Positions 23,969-32,531 of a stretch of 64,000 bases of DNA are shown one piece after another. How positions within the stretch are numbered: the stretch's first letter is position 1; each line of letters begins with the position of its first letter. This stretch comes from Arthrobacter sp. Soc17.1.1.1 (GTDB lineage: Bacteria; Actinomycetota; Actinomycetes; Actinomycetales; Micrococcaceae), in the NCBI RefSeq assembly GCF_036867195.1, contig NZ_JBAJII010000001.1, positions 3,472,001-3,536,000 of the forward strand, written 5' to 3'. The notes under the pieces were generated by a model, which was not told where the DNA came from, ran no database searches, and worked only from the letters and a program-made list of their open reading frames with translations. The position numbers and the translations under genes are program-made.

Positions 23969-24358
23969 TCAGCGGGATGCCCGCAGGCCCACCGGGCCCT
24001 GCGCCGTCGACGGGTCGACGACGGCGCCGCGCTGCACCATCTCCGCGAGCCCGCGGTTCACGAGGCGGCGGGCCGCGCGGCGGGCGGGCTCCGCGAGGCC
24101 TGTGCCGCCACCGGCGACGGCCGACGCGGCGAGGGCCGTCGCGGCGTCGGCCGGGTCGACCGTCGTCCCGCGGGGTGTCCCGTCGAGGCGTGCCAGGAGC
24201 CACTCCTCGAGCGCGGCGTCGATGGGCCGGATCTTCCGTGCACGGCAGGAGTCACTGCAGTAGGCGATCGACTCCCAGTTCCGCTCCCACTTCTTCCGCC
24301 ACTCGATGCGGCGGCCGCAGGAGCGGCAGGTCCTCGGCTCGCGCCCCGCACCGCTCAC
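23969..24358 (-). CDS. DUF2256 / DUF3253 domain protein
   Basis: 129 residues. The N-terminus carries a small Cys cluster, CRSCGRRIEWRKKWERNWES then YCSDSCR, the DUF2256 zinc-ribbon-like motif. The C-terminal about 75 residues are the DUF3253 winged-helix-like region (DAALEEWLLARLDGT, RRAARRLVNRGLAEMVQRGAVVDP). Such two-domain proteins occur in many bacteria with no known function; the composition suggests nucleic acid binding. Its start overlaps the DUF1206 stop by 4 nt, so the two are translationally coupled. Confidence 0.85.
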   Translation of the reverse strand: MSGAGREPRTCRSCGRRIEWRKKWERNWESIAYCSDSCRARKIRPIDAALEEWLLARLDGTPRGTTVDPADAATALAASAVAGGGTGLAEPARRAARRLVNRGLAEMVQRGAVVDPSTAQGPVGLRASR

Positions 24359-25197
24359 ATGCGGCCGAACACGGCACGGATGACGGCGAAGACGCCGTAG
24401 CAGACGAGCCCCACTGCGATGACGGTCAGGACGTACACGCCCAGGGGGTGGTACTGGAGCACCTTGAGGCTGCCGTCGAGCCCGGTGGATTCCTGCGGGT
24501 TGCGGTGCAGGCCGGCGAGGACGAACAGCCCGCCCACGAGGAGCAGCGCCAGCCCCTTGGCAACATGCCCGACGACGCCGACCACCTCGATCATGCGTCC
24601 GCGGCGGGTGTCCTCGAACTTCCGGAGCTCCGGCCGGAACCCGCGGCGGAGCCCCTTGACCACGAAGTGCACGCCGATGCCGAGGATCACCGCCGCCGTG
24701 ACGAACACGAGGAAGAGCCCCATGCCCGAGCCCAGGAGGGTCCGCGTGAAGTCCACCGTCGACTCGGAGGAGTCCGGCCCGTCCCCGAGGGCGAATCGCG
24801 CGAACGTCCCCGCCATCGATCCGTAGATGACGGCGAGCGCGCCGGACGAGACGTGCTTGCCGAGGCGCTTGCCGGTAGGCAGGTGCCGTGCCCGCAGGGT
24901 GGCCTCACTGAGCTGCCACAGGGCCAGGCCCGCACAGCCCACGGCGCAGATCCACAGGGCCGGGGTACCGAGGTGACCCTCGGCCACTTCCTCCAGCGCC
25001 CCGGTCGGCTCTGCCTCACCGTTGCCCCCGAAGGCGAGGCGCAACGCGATGAGGCCGATCAGGATGTGCACCACCGCGAGCGCCGCGAAGCCGAGCCGCG
25101 CGACGACGTCGAGGGCGCGCGTGTCCGTCGCCTGCTCGACGGCGTCGGCTGCGCGGCCGACCAGCCCCTGCTGGTCCGCACTGCTGTCGGTGGTCAC
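24355..25197 (-). CDS. DUF1206 membrane protein
   Basis: 280 residues with six transmembrane helices arranged as three repeated two-helix units, as expected for DUF1206. Each unit has a conserved helix with a G.(A/G)(A/K)G pattern: VARLGFAALAVVHILIGLIA, GKHVSSGALAVIYGSMAGTF and VGHVAKGLALLLVGGLFVLA. The N-terminal 30 residues are polar and cytosolic. The function is unknown. The coupled DUF2256/DUF3253 protein follows. The start ATG at 25197 follows a GGAGG sequence. Confidence 0.88.
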   Translation of the reverse strand: MTTDSSADQQGLVGRAADAVEQATDTRALDVVARLGFAALAVVHILIGLIALRLAFGGNGEAEPTGALEEVAEGHLGTPALWICAVGCAGLALWQLSEATLRARHLPTGKRLGKHVSSGALAVIYGSMAGTFARFALGDGPDSSESTVDFTRTLLGSGMGLFLVFVTAAVILGIGVHFVVKGLRRGFRPELRKFEDTRRGRMIEVVGVVGHVAKGLALLLVGGLFVLAGLHRNPQESTGLDGSLKVLQYHPLGVYVLTVIAVGLVCYGVFAVIRAVFGRM

Positions 25198-25480
25198 CCG
25201 TCCTCCCGGCGTCGTCCGGAGCTCCTCCCCTCTCCGGGCGGAACTTCCGTGATTGCTTCAGCACAGGAGCATAGGCGATGCCGGCGCCCGGTGCCGGACG
25301 TCCTCCCCGGAGCGGGGTGGTTGCACCTCGTGACGAAGACAGCGGCCGTGACCCTTGAGTGAAGGCGCGCGCCACGGCAGACTGGTCTCGCCGGCATCAC
25401 CGGCACGTCAGCGCGCGCCAAGGTCTCAGCACTCCTCCAAGGTCGGTTCTTCAGCGCTGCCCCGACGACCAGGAGCATGC

Positions 25481-27043
25481 ATGACGAACGACGACGCCGT
25501 GATCGAGGGCGGCTCCCTGCGCCTTGCCCAGGAGCGGGACCTCACCGCCCTGCTGGAAGCGATGGAGATCAGCGCGGACCTCCCCCGCGTGGTGAGCGAA
25601 GCCACCGAGATCCGCAGTGCCGCCGAAGACCTCGGCCGGCTCGACGTGGCCTTCTGGGCGGAGGTGACCGGTCTCGACGCGCTGGCCCGGACGGAGGGCG
25701 CGCCCGGGGCGCGGACGCGCGGGCAGGAGATCCTCGAATGGGCACGTGAACAGGGCGACGCGCGGCTGGCCAGCCGCTGCCATGCCCTGATCGCGATGAT
25801 GGACCTCATCGCCGGGCACTCCGGGTCGGGGGCCGAACAGGCGACGATCTCCGTCTCCCTGCTCGACGGCTCCGAGCTGCCCCGCCTCCGGGCGAAGCTG
25901 CTGACGCGCCAGGCCCTCGGCCTCCTGGGCGCAGGCCTCCTGCAGCACGGCTTCGATGTGTCCCGCACGGCACTCACCCTCGCGGAGCAGCTGGACGATC
26001 ATGAGCTCGTCGGGCAGCTGGCGTCCAACGCGTTCCACGCCGCGCTCGACGACGCGATGCCCGAGGAGGCGCACTTCTGGATGCGGCGGGTCGAATCCGC
26101 GTTCGCCGCATCCCCCGATCTCGAGTCCGAGCTGGCCGATGTCCTCGCCCGCGGGCATCTCGCCGGCAACCGCCCCCGGGAGGCCCTCGAGGTGCTCGAG
26201 AGATCCGCGGACGACGACCCGGCGAACCTGCAGCCCGAGACGCGCGCCATCCGGATGCTGCTGCTGGCGCAGGCTCAGCACGGGGTCGGTGATCTCCCCG
26301 CCGCGCGCTCCGCCCTCGACCGGGCGGAGCGCATCGCTGCGCGGCATGCACTCGAGGAGGTCGCATCGATGATCCTCGAGGAACGCGCTGCCATCGCGGC
26401 ATCCGGCGCCGACTTCCGTCTCGCCTACGAGCTGCACCGCCAGTTCCACCAGGCGGCGCGGGGTCGGTGGATCGAGGCCAGGCGCTCCCAGGTGGACCAC
26501 CTCTTCGCCGAACAGCACGTCACCGAGGCCCTCGCGCGGGCGGAGCAGGCGGAAGCCGCCGTCGCGGTCGATCCCCTCACCAAGGTGCGCAACCGCCGCT
26601 GGGTGGAGGACTCGCTGCCCGACGTCATCCGCACCTGGCAGACGAGCGGACCGTCGACCGGTGCACTGGCGCTCCTCGACCTCGACCACTTCAAGCAGGT
26701 CAACGACCGCTTCGGGCACCCGGCGGGCGACGACGTCCTGGTCTCCGTCGCCTCCTGCCTCGAGGCCTGCCCCGGGGTGCGGCATGTGGCCCGGATCGGC
26801 GGCGAGGAATTCCTCCTGGTCCTCCACGAGCACGCCGACCAGGAGCAGGTGGCGCAGCAGGTGCTGGCCGCCGTGCGCGGGCTCCGGTGGCCGCACATCC
26901 ATCACGGGCTGCGCTGCACGGCAAGCCTCGGTTTTGCCGCGTGTGCGGCCGGTTCGACGTCGGACGGGCTGCTGCGCGAAGCCGACCTGAACCTCTACAG
27001 GGCGAAACGCGCAGGGCGGGACCGCGCGGTGGGCTTCGGGTAG
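25481..27043 (+). CDS. TPR-like sensor with GGDEF diguanylate cyclase domain
   Basis: 520 residues. Residues about 1-340 are repeated helical hairpins of tetratricopeptide type (for example LRAKLLTRQALGLLGAGLLQ, RTALTLAEQLDDHELVGQLA, ETRAIRMLLLAQAQHGVGDL). Residues about 365-520 are a GGDEF domain: DPLTKVRNRRWVEDSL, LLDLDHFKQVNDRFGHPAGD and the active-site motif GGEEF in ARIGGEEFLLVL. It should make cyclic di-GMP from two GTP. An RxxD inhibitory site five residues before the motif is not evident. There is no membrane helix, so the protein is cytosolic. The start ATG at 25481 is five bases after AGGAG. Confidence 0.92.
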   Translation: MTNDDAVIEGGSLRLAQERDLTALLEAMEISADLPRVVSEATEIRSAAEDLGRLDVAFWAEVTGLDALARTEGAPGARTRGQEILEWAREQGDARLASRCHALIAMMDLIAGHSGSGAEQATISVSLLDGSELPRLRAKLLTRQALGLLGAGLLQHGFDVSRTALTLAEQLDDHELVGQLASNAFHAALDDAMPEEAHFWMRRVESAFAASPDLESELADVLARGHLAGNRPREALEVLERSADDDPANLQPETRAIRMLLLAQAQHGVGDLPAARSALDRAERIAARHALEEVASMILEERAAIAASGADFRLAYELHRQFHQAARGRWIEARRSQVDHLFAEQHVTEALARAEQAEAAVAVDPLTKVRNRRWVEDSLPDVIRTWQTSGPSTGALALLDLDHFKQVNDRFGHPAGDDVLVSVASCLEACPGVRHVARIGGEEFLLVLHEHADQEQVAQQVLAAVRGLRWPHIHHGLRCTASLGFAACAAGSTSDGLLREADLNLYRAKRAGRDRAVGFG

Positions 27044-27051
27044 GACGCGAG

Positions 27052-27816
27052 TCAGCTCTGGCGGCCCAGCCATTCCGCGAGGGCGGCCCGCACGAGTTCG
27101 GCGCCCTGGTGGCCGCCGTAGTTCGCGGCGAACCGTGGATCAGCGACGTACATCTCCCCGAGACCGCGGACGTAGTCCGCGTGCGGGGAGCCGTCCTCGT
27201 TCCGCGGCGTCCCGGGGATGCCGGTGAGCCAGGCCACGTGACGCCCTGCGAGGGCAATCGCCTCATCGCTCGCCGGGGCGATGCCCCGCGATGCGGCGTC
27301 CGTCCAGGCGGCGTTGAGGTCCGCGACCTCCCTCCCGAACGCGTCCTTCTCCTCCTGGGACTTGCCGCGCCACCAGGCGTCGCCCTCCGCGTAGGCCTCG
27401 CGCCCCCACCGCTCCTCGACCTCGTCCCGGTAGCGGGTGTGGTCGAATCCGTCGAACATGTCTTCTGGCATGGGTTCTTCTCCTCGTTCGAGGGCCTCCA
27501 CCGTGGTGAGGACCGCCGTGATCTGCCGGCCGAGCCGTTCCTGCTCGCCGCGGAGGAAGTCGAGGTGTGCCCGCAGCACCGAGGCCGGTGCTTCCGCCCG
27601 GGTGTCGTCGATGACCTCGGCGATGGCCGGCAAGGACAACCCCAGGTTCCTCAGCAGCAGGATGCGCTGGAGCCTCACGAGGGCCGCCGAGTCGTAGTAC
27701 CGGTAGCCGTTGGTGCCCACCCGGGATGGTGCGAGCAGGCCGATATCGCCGTAGTGGCGCAGCGCCCGGCTCGTGGTGCCGGTCAGCCGTGCGACGGTGC
27801 TGATCGGGTAGTCCAC
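27052..27816 (-). CDS. MerR family regulator with TipAS-like ligand domain
   Basis: 254 residues from GTG 27816 (AGGAGG upstream). The MerR helix-turn-helix is at 1-70: STVARLTGTTSRALRHYGDI, GLLAPSRVGTNGYRYYD, LVRLQRILLLRNLGLSL, then a long dimerisation helix. The C-terminal about 140 residues match the TipA(S)/antibiotic-recognition pattern (RYRDEVEERWGREAYAEGDA, WLTGI, YVRGLGEMYVADPRFAANYGG, AALAEWL). TipA proteins bind thiopeptide antibiotics and activate their own promoter. A thiopeptide or other multidrug ligand is a reasonable guess but not shown. The promoter at 27859-27889 has the typical long MerR spacer. Confidence 0.92.
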   Translation of the reverse strand: MDYPISTVARLTGTTSRALRHYGDIGLLAPSRVGTNGYRYYDSAALVRLQRILLLRNLGLSLPAIAEVIDDTRAEAPASVLRAHLDFLRGEQERLGRQITAVLTTVEALERGEEPMPEDMFDGFDHTRYRDEVEERWGREAYAEGDAWWRGKSQEEKDAFGREVADLNAAWTDAASRGIAPASDEAIALAGRHVAWLTGIPGTPRNEDGSPHADYVRGLGEMYVADPRFAANYGGHQGAELVRAALAEWLGRQS

Positions 27817-27858
27817 CTCGTCCTCCTCGTCCCGGCAATCGGCGTCGGGACGAGGTCC

Positions 27859-27889
27859 AGCCTATGGATTGACGCAGCGTCAAGGTCAA
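27859..27889 (-). promoter_or_regulatory. MerR-type promoter with 19-bp spacer and operator dyad
   Basis: On the minus strand, TTGACC (27889-27884) and TAGGCT (27864-27859) are separated by 19 bp, the over-long spacer that MerR regulators correct by twisting DNA. The spacer contains the perfect dyad TTGACGC-A-GCGTCAA (27869-27883). It reads into the MerR gene that starts at 27816, so the regulator very probably activates itself. Confidence 0.75.
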
Positions 27890-27955
27890 GGGGCGGGAAG
27901 GAGGACGTGCAGCCGCATTACCGCGCGGCTCGAGGAGGGGAGGAGGCGCGGGCGG

Positions 27956-28219
27956 TCAGCTGTACCAGAACCACTGCGGCGGACGCCACGACGGCGGAAC
28001 CGCGTGGGCGTTGAAGGTGCCGCATTCGGAGCAGGTGTAGCTGGTGCTGGCGGGGAGCAGATCGGTGGAGTGTTCGGCCTGGCGTGCGGGCACGAACTCC
28101 TCGAAGATCAGATAGTCGTCGGTATGGCACGTGGGGCAGAAGGGGACCTCACCCTTCTCGCCGAGCGTGGTGGGATAGCCGCCCAGGCGGAGGCTACGCC
28201 CGTGATCAAGAGTTGTCAT
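27956..28219 (-). CDS. Small zinc-ribbon-like protein
   Basis: 87 residues from ATG 28219. It has two CxxC knuckles (PFCPTCHTDD and YTCSECGTFN) separated by about 36 residues, as in a zinc ribbon, and an aromatic C-terminus PPSWRPPQWFWYS. No enzymatic motif is present. The upstream frame to 28282 has no better start, and the ribosome binding site is weak (GGTGAC). The function is unknown; it could be a nucleic-acid or protein-interaction module. Confidence 0.65.
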   Translation of the reverse strand: MTTLDHGRSLRLGGYPTTLGEKGEVPFCPTCHTDDYLIFEEFVPARQAEHSTDLLPASTSYTCSECGTFNAHAVPPSWRPPQWFWYS

Positions 28220-28377
28220 GGGAGTCACCGTTTCGGTCTTGCAGCCGACGCTGGTTGCAAGTAGTGGGGTATTTGTACCCACACAGTAGACCCGCAGTAC
28301 TCACAGCGGAAGGGTGGTTCCCGCACCATCCGTGCCTTGACTACTGGAGCGGTACTCCCTGCTGGCACAATGGCCCC

Positions 28378-28791
28378 ATGACGGCCAGAGCTCCACGATC
28401 CGCGGCGGCACTTCCGCCCGAGCAGGCAGGGCCGCTGCGCCGCGCACTCACCGGCAGCGCGGACGTGACCGTCTTCGTGGACGGGACGGCGCACCGTCTG
28501 CCGAGCGAGGCGCAGGCCGCCGTCGTCGACCTGCTCGCGCGCCTGTCCGACGGCGACGCCGTCCAGGTGACCTCGGTGGCCGAACTGCTGACCACGTCGC
28601 AGGCGGCGGAGCTCGCCGGCATCTCGCACAGCTATCTCCGCAAGCTCACGGACGCCGGGACGCTCCCGGTCGAGTACCGCGGCTCGCACCGGCGCCTGAG
28701 GAGGTCCGACGTCGAGGAGTGGCTCCGCGGCCAGCTGCGCAGGGGAGAAGCCCCGCCGGGCGCCGACGCGCAGCACGGCGCAGACACCTGA
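28378..28791 (+). CDS. Excisionase-type (MerR-like HTH) DNA-binding protein
   Basis: 137 residues. The C-terminal half carries an excisionase-family helix-turn-helix: LLTTSQAAELAGISHSYLRK, DAGTLPVEYRGSHRRLRRSD, VEEWL. The N-terminal half (VTVFVDGTAHRLPSEAQAAVVDLLARL) resembles antitoxin-like regulators of this type that are often paired with a PIN toxin. No PIN gene follows: the next gene is convergent. So it is either a solitary regulator or an orphan antitoxin. The start ATG at 28378 has no Shine-Dalgarno and is six bases after CACAAT (28366-28371). Confidence 0.75.
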   Translation: MTARAPRSAAALPPEQAGPLRRALTGSADVTVFVDGTAHRLPSEAQAAVVDLLARLSDGDAVQVTSVAELLTTSQAAELAGISHSYLRKLTDAGTLPVEYRGSHRRLRRSDVEEWLRGQLRRGEAPPGADAQHGADT

Positions 28792-28797
28792 CCGCCT

Positions 28798-30021
28798 CTA
28801 GCCGAGCTCGAACCGGGGCCGTGACCTCCACCGGCGTGCCTTGAGGGCGAGATGCAGTTCCAGCCGCACCATCCCGGCGAGCGGATCGACCCCGATCACC
28901 GACCGGATCCTCGACAGTCGGTTGTAGACGCTGCTGCGGTGCAGGTGGAGCTGGGCCGCGACGTCCTGCACGGACCCGTTCTTGTCGTACAGCAGCTCCA
29001 GGACGGGCAGCAGTTCGTCCACGCGGTCGGCCTCGCTCAGCTCCGCGAAGCGGATGCTGCCGTGTGTCGGCGCCTGCCACCCGACGGTCCCCAGGAACTG
29101 GTACACGCCGATGTCCGTGTACGAGCACACGTCACCGAGCTGCGGATCCACCGCGGCGGCCTGGACGGTGTGGCGGGCCTGATGGAACGCCTCGGCAAGA
29201 TCGCGGGGGTCGGCTGCCGGTTCGCTCAGCCCGAGCACGATCCGGCCGACCGGGCGGCCCGCGCGCTTCGCGGTTTCGTCCCGATACCGCTCGAGCACCT
29301 GCTGCAGCGCGGCCGGGCCGACGCCGGGCGCGCACAGGAGCACGGAGAAGCCGCCGGCTCCGGCGCTGAAGAGTACGGGGGCCACGCCGACCGTCGCCTG
29401 GAGGGCGAGGGTGCGCTGCAGGAGAGCGGCCTCGTGCGGGTCTCCTTCGTTCGAGGGCGTGGGCCGGGGTTCATGCACCACGGCCAGGCGCCACGGGCCG
29501 TCACCTCCGAGTTCGCGCCAGCCGCGCAGCTCGTCGGCCGCCGCGGCGACACCGCGGCACGCGGCCAGGAAGGTGGCTTCCCGCTGTGTCCGGCGCTCGG
29601 AGGATGCCGTGTCCGTCTCGAGGAGGAGCTCGGCCAGGCGGTCGATCAGGGGACGGACCGTGGGCAGTGCGGCAAGGATGCCGGCAGCGGGATCCTCGCT
29701 GGACTGCTGCTGTACCCAGAGGTAGCCCACGCGGAAGCCCCGGACGAGCAGCGGGACGCAGACGCGCGCCAGCATGCCGAGGTCCTCGTTGGCGGGGACG
29801 GCGACGGCGCGCACCGCCTGCGCGATGCCGTGGCGGAGCTGCCACTCGCTGACATCGGCGGGGACCTTCTTGCTCAGCAGGAAGTTGACCCGGACGCGGT
29901 CGGCGGTGGCCTGATGGCTGCTGTAGGCGAGGAGGACGCCGTCGGGATCCTCGAGGGACAGCCCGCGTCCCAGCGACTGCGCGATCGACTCGACGACCTC
30001 GTCGATGGCCTGGTTCTGCAC
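28798..30021 (-). CDS. PucR/CdaR family regulator (AdeR-like), divergent from ald
   Basis: About 407 residues. The C-terminus has the PucR helix-turn-helix: VLELLYDKNGSVQDVAAQLH, LHRSSVYNRLSRIRSVIG. The middle has a GGDEF-like fold region (LALQATVGVAPVLF, FHQARHTVQAAAVDP) and the N-terminus reads SLEDPDGVLLAYSSHQ, a sensor region. In Bacillus subtilis a PucR-type protein, AdeR, activates the alanine dehydrogenase gene. Here the gene is divergent from ald with 267 bp between, so the same role is likely. The start is uncertain: GTG 30021 gives the natural N-terminus but its AGGAGG is too close; GTG 30081 is the other option. Confidence 0.85.
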   Translation of the reverse strand: MQNQAIDEVVESIAQSLGRGLSLEDPDGVLLAYSSHQATADRVRVNFLLSKKVPADVSEWQLRHGIAQAVRAVAVPANEDLGMLARVCVPLLVRGFRVGYLWVQQQSSEDPAAGILAALPTVRPLIDRLAELLLETDTASSERRTQREATFLAACRGVAAAADELRGWRELGGDGPWRLAVVHEPRPTPSNEGDPHEAALLQRTLALQATVGVAPVLFSAGAGGFSVLLCAPGVGPAALQQVLERYRDETAKRAGRPVGRIVLGLSEPAADPRDLAEAFHQARHTVQAAAVDPQLGDVCSYTDIGVYQFLGTVGWQAPTHGSIRFAELSEADRVDELLPVLELLYDKNGSVQDVAAQLHLHRSSVYNRLSRIRSVIGVDPLAGMVRLELHLALKARRWRSRPRFELG

Positions 30022-30288
30022 CCTCCTACCATAGGCGGGCGGAGCGCATGGGACGACACTTGCCGCTCGGGGACTCGACACCTGTCGATGGTGGCGACAG
30101 CAGGGATCTGCTAGTGCCCTGGATCACACCGCACCGGAGACCCCGTCGCGGCGCGGACCGGGAGGCTGCAGCGACGAAGCGCACACCGGCGGCTCCCGGG
30201 CGGTGGGCGGAACGGAGCGGTGACGCCGCCGGCGGGGTACCTATTCTGGAACCACCCCCGTCCGCCCGATCGCAGCCTGGAGAACCCC
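30022..30288. promoter_or_regulatory. Shared control region of the PucR-type regulator and ald
   Basis: 267 bp between two divergent genes. An inverted repeat CTGTCG-(7 nt)-CGACAG (30082-30100) and the related words GTGTCG and CGACAC nearby (30050-30085) are candidate half-sites for the PucR-type activator. No clear -10/-35 pair for ald was identified. Confidence 0.35.
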
Positions 30289-31401
30289 ATGATCATCGGC
30301 GTCCCCAAAGAAGTGAAGAACAACGAGTTCCGTGTGGCCATCACCGCCTCCGGCGTCCACGAGTTCCGGGCCCACGGGCACACCGTCCTCGTGGAACGCG
30401 GCGCCGGCGTGGGCTCGAGCATCACGGACGCCGAGTACGAGGCCGCGGGCGCCGAGCTCGTGGACGCAGCGGACGACGTGTGGGCGCGCGCGGACATGGT
30501 CATGAAGGTCAAGGAGCCGGTCGCCTCCGAGTACCACCGGTTCCGCAGCGGGCTCATCCTCTTCACCTACCTCCACCTCGCCGCCGAGCCCGAGCTGACC
30601 CGTGCACTGCTCGACGCCGGCGTGACCGCCATCGCGTACGAGACCGTGCAGGACGGGCGCGCGCTGCCCCTGCTCGCGCCGATGTCCGAGGTCGCCGGCC
30701 GCCTCTCCGTCCAGGTGGGCGCCCAGGTCATGACCGCACCGGCCGGAGGCCCCGGCCTGCTGCTCGGCGGTGTCGCCGGCGTGCGCCCCGCCAAGGTCGT
30801 CGTCCTCGGAGCGGGCGTCGCGGGCACCAACGCCACGGCGATGGCCGTGGGCACCGGCGCCGAGGTGACCATCCTCGATATCAACATCGCACGCCTGCGC
30901 GAGATCGATGCGCTCTACGCCGGCCGCGTGAAGACCGTCGCCTCGAACTCCCTGGAGATCGAGACGTCGGTCCTGGAGGCGGATCTGGTGATCGGCTCTG
31001 TCCTCATCCCCGGCGCCCGTGCGCCCAAGCTCGTGACCAACGCCCTCGTGGCGCGCATGAAGCCCGGCAGCGTCCTCGTGGACATCGCGGTGGACCAGGG
31101 CGGATGCTTCGAGGACTCCCGCGTCACCACGCACGAGGACCCCACGTTCACCGTGCACGGCTCACTCTTCTACTGCGTGGGCAACATGCCGGGCGCGGTC
31201 CCCAACACCTCCACCTACGCCCTGACCAACGTGACACTCCGCTACGCCGTCGCGCTGGCGGACAGGGGCGTCCGGGGCGCCTTCGAAGCGGACCCCGCCC
31301 TCGCCCGCGGCCTCAATGTCGCCGCCGGCCAGGTGGCACACCACTCGGTGTCGCAGGCGCACGGCCTCGAGCTCGCGGCGGACTGGGCGGCACTCGTCTA
31401 G
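30289..31401 (+). CDS. ald: Alanine dehydrogenase
   Basis: 370 residues, NAD-dependent, interconverting L-alanine with pyruvate and ammonium; cytosolic hexamer. Substrate-binding Arg15 (NNEFRVA), Lys75 (VMKVKEP), catalytic His96 (TYLHLAAE) and catalytic Asp269 (DIAVDQGG) are in place, as is the Rossmann motif VVLGAGVAGTNA. The start ATG at 30289 follows GGAGAACCCC. It allows growth on alanine as carbon and nitrogen source. It is divergent from an AdeR-like regulator, which fits substrate-induced activation. Confidence 0.97.
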   Translation: MIIGVPKEVKNNEFRVAITASGVHEFRAHGHTVLVERGAGVGSSITDAEYEAAGAELVDAADDVWARADMVMKVKEPVASEYHRFRSGLILFTYLHLAAEPELTRALLDAGVTAIAYETVQDGRALPLLAPMSEVAGRLSVQVGAQVMTAPAGGPGLLLGGVAGVRPAKVVVLGAGVAGTNATAMAVGTGAEVTILDINIARLREIDALYAGRVKTVASNSLEIETSVLEADLVIGSVLIPGARAPKLVTNALVARMKPGSVLVDIAVDQGGCFEDSRVTTHEDPTFTVHGSLFYCVGNMPGAVPNTSTYALTNVTLRYAVALADRGVRGAFEADPALARGLNVAAGQVAHHSVSQAHGLELAADWAALV

Positions 31402-31441
31402 TCGACGCCCGTCCGGTCGGCCCCCGTCCGGCTCCCGCGGC

Positions 31442-32527
31442 TCAGGGCAGGGTGCCCTGCCGGCCTGCCCTGCCGACGGGGAAGGACGCATGGACCTGCT
31501 CGATGATGCGCGCCACCGCGAGGGCATCCTCCGCCCGCACCGGCGGAGGAGCCTCGCCCCTGATCGCGGCGGAGACGCCGGAGTAGAAGGACGGGTACGC
31601 GCCCGGCTCGATCGCCAGCGGCTCGGTCCGCCCGGCGCGCCCCAGCCTCCCCCGGTCGTGGGCACCCGGCCGGCCGGCTGCGGCGCGAGGAAGATCCCCC
31701 GGGAGCACACCTGCCGCCAGCAGTCCCTCCTGCGGGTCGCTGCCGGTGATCGTGAGGCCTGAAGCCGCACCCGTGACGTGGAACCGCGGCCGCGCCAGCG
31801 GCACGCGCGTCCCCGCGTGGAGGTGGCTCGTGCTGCCGCCCTCGTGCTCGAGCACGAGGAACAGCGAGTCCTCCGCTGCGCCGCCGCCGTCCGCCCTCAG
31901 TTCCGCGAAGACCGGGACGGCCGGACCGAGGAGCACCATCGCCTGATCGACGAGGTGCGGACCGAGGTCGTACAGCACGCCCCCGCCGGCCGCCGCTCCT
32001 GCGTCCCGCTTCCACGGCTTCGTGCTGGGCCCTTTCCAGGACTCCATCGCCGATTCGAACCTGAGGACGCCGCCCAGCGCGCCCGCGGCGACCAGCGACC
32101 GCACGGTCAGGAAGTCGCCGTCCCACCGCCGGTTGTGGAACGGGACGAGCAGCCGGTCCGCCGTCCGCGCAGTCCGGATCAGGTGCTCGCCGTCCGCCGC
32201 ACGCACCACGAAGGGCTTGTCCACGACCGCGTGCAGTCCCCGGCCGAGCGCCTCCGCGGCCAGGAGCGCATGGGTGGCCGGGGGCGTGGAGATCACTGCC
32301 AGGCCGAGGTCCGGTACGGCGCGCAGCGCCTCCTCCAGCGTGGCTGCGACGACGGCGTCCGGGTAGGCCGCGCGGGCCTCCGCACGGCGGTCCGGGCTGC
32401 GGGCGACGACGGCGGCGAGGTGGAGACCGGGATCGTGGGCGATGAGCGGGGCATGGAAGACGCGCCCGCCGTGGCCGAACCCGACCAGCACGACCCCCAC
32501 CACACCCGGCGTCGGCATCGGCCGCAT
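31442..32527 (-). CDS. Gfo/Idh/MocA family oxidoreductase
   Basis: 361 residues. It has an N-terminal Rossmann domain (VLVGFGHGGRVFHAPLI, VAVISTPPATHALLAAEAL-like segment), the family motif KP in VVDKPFVV, and the C-terminal alpha/beta domain with NRRWDGDFLTV and YDLGPHLVDQAM, the His being the usual catalytic residue. These enzymes oxidise or reduce sugars, inositols and similar polyols with NAD(P). The substrate is unknown. The start ATG at 32527 is four bases after the stop of the GAF-ANTAR gene, so the two are likely one transcript; an ATG at 32518 is possible. No good ribosome binding site is seen, suggesting coupling. Confidence 0.88.
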   Translation of the reverse strand: MRPMPTPGVVGVVLVGFGHGGRVFHAPLIAHDPGLHLAAVVARSPDRRAEARAAYPDAVVAATLEEALRAVPDLGLAVISTPPATHALLAAEALGRGLHAVVDKPFVVRAADGEHLIRTARTADRLLVPFHNRRWDGDFLTVRSLVAAGALGGVLRFESAMESWKGPSTKPWKRDAGAAAGGGVLYDLGPHLVDQAMVLLGPAVPVFAELRADGGGAAEDSLFLVLEHEGGSTSHLHAGTRVPLARPRFHVTGAASGLTITGSDPQEGLLAAGVLPGDLPRAAAGRPGAHDRGRLGRAGRTEPLAIEPGAYPSFYSGVSAAIRGEAPPPVRAEDALAVARIIEQVHASFPVGRAGRQGTLP

Positions 32528-32531
32528 ACCG

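Noticed and set aside
30082..30100. Possible terminator hairpin in the ald promoter region
   Set aside because: The arms are only six bases with a 7-nt gap and it lies between divergent genes, so an operator is more likely than a terminator.
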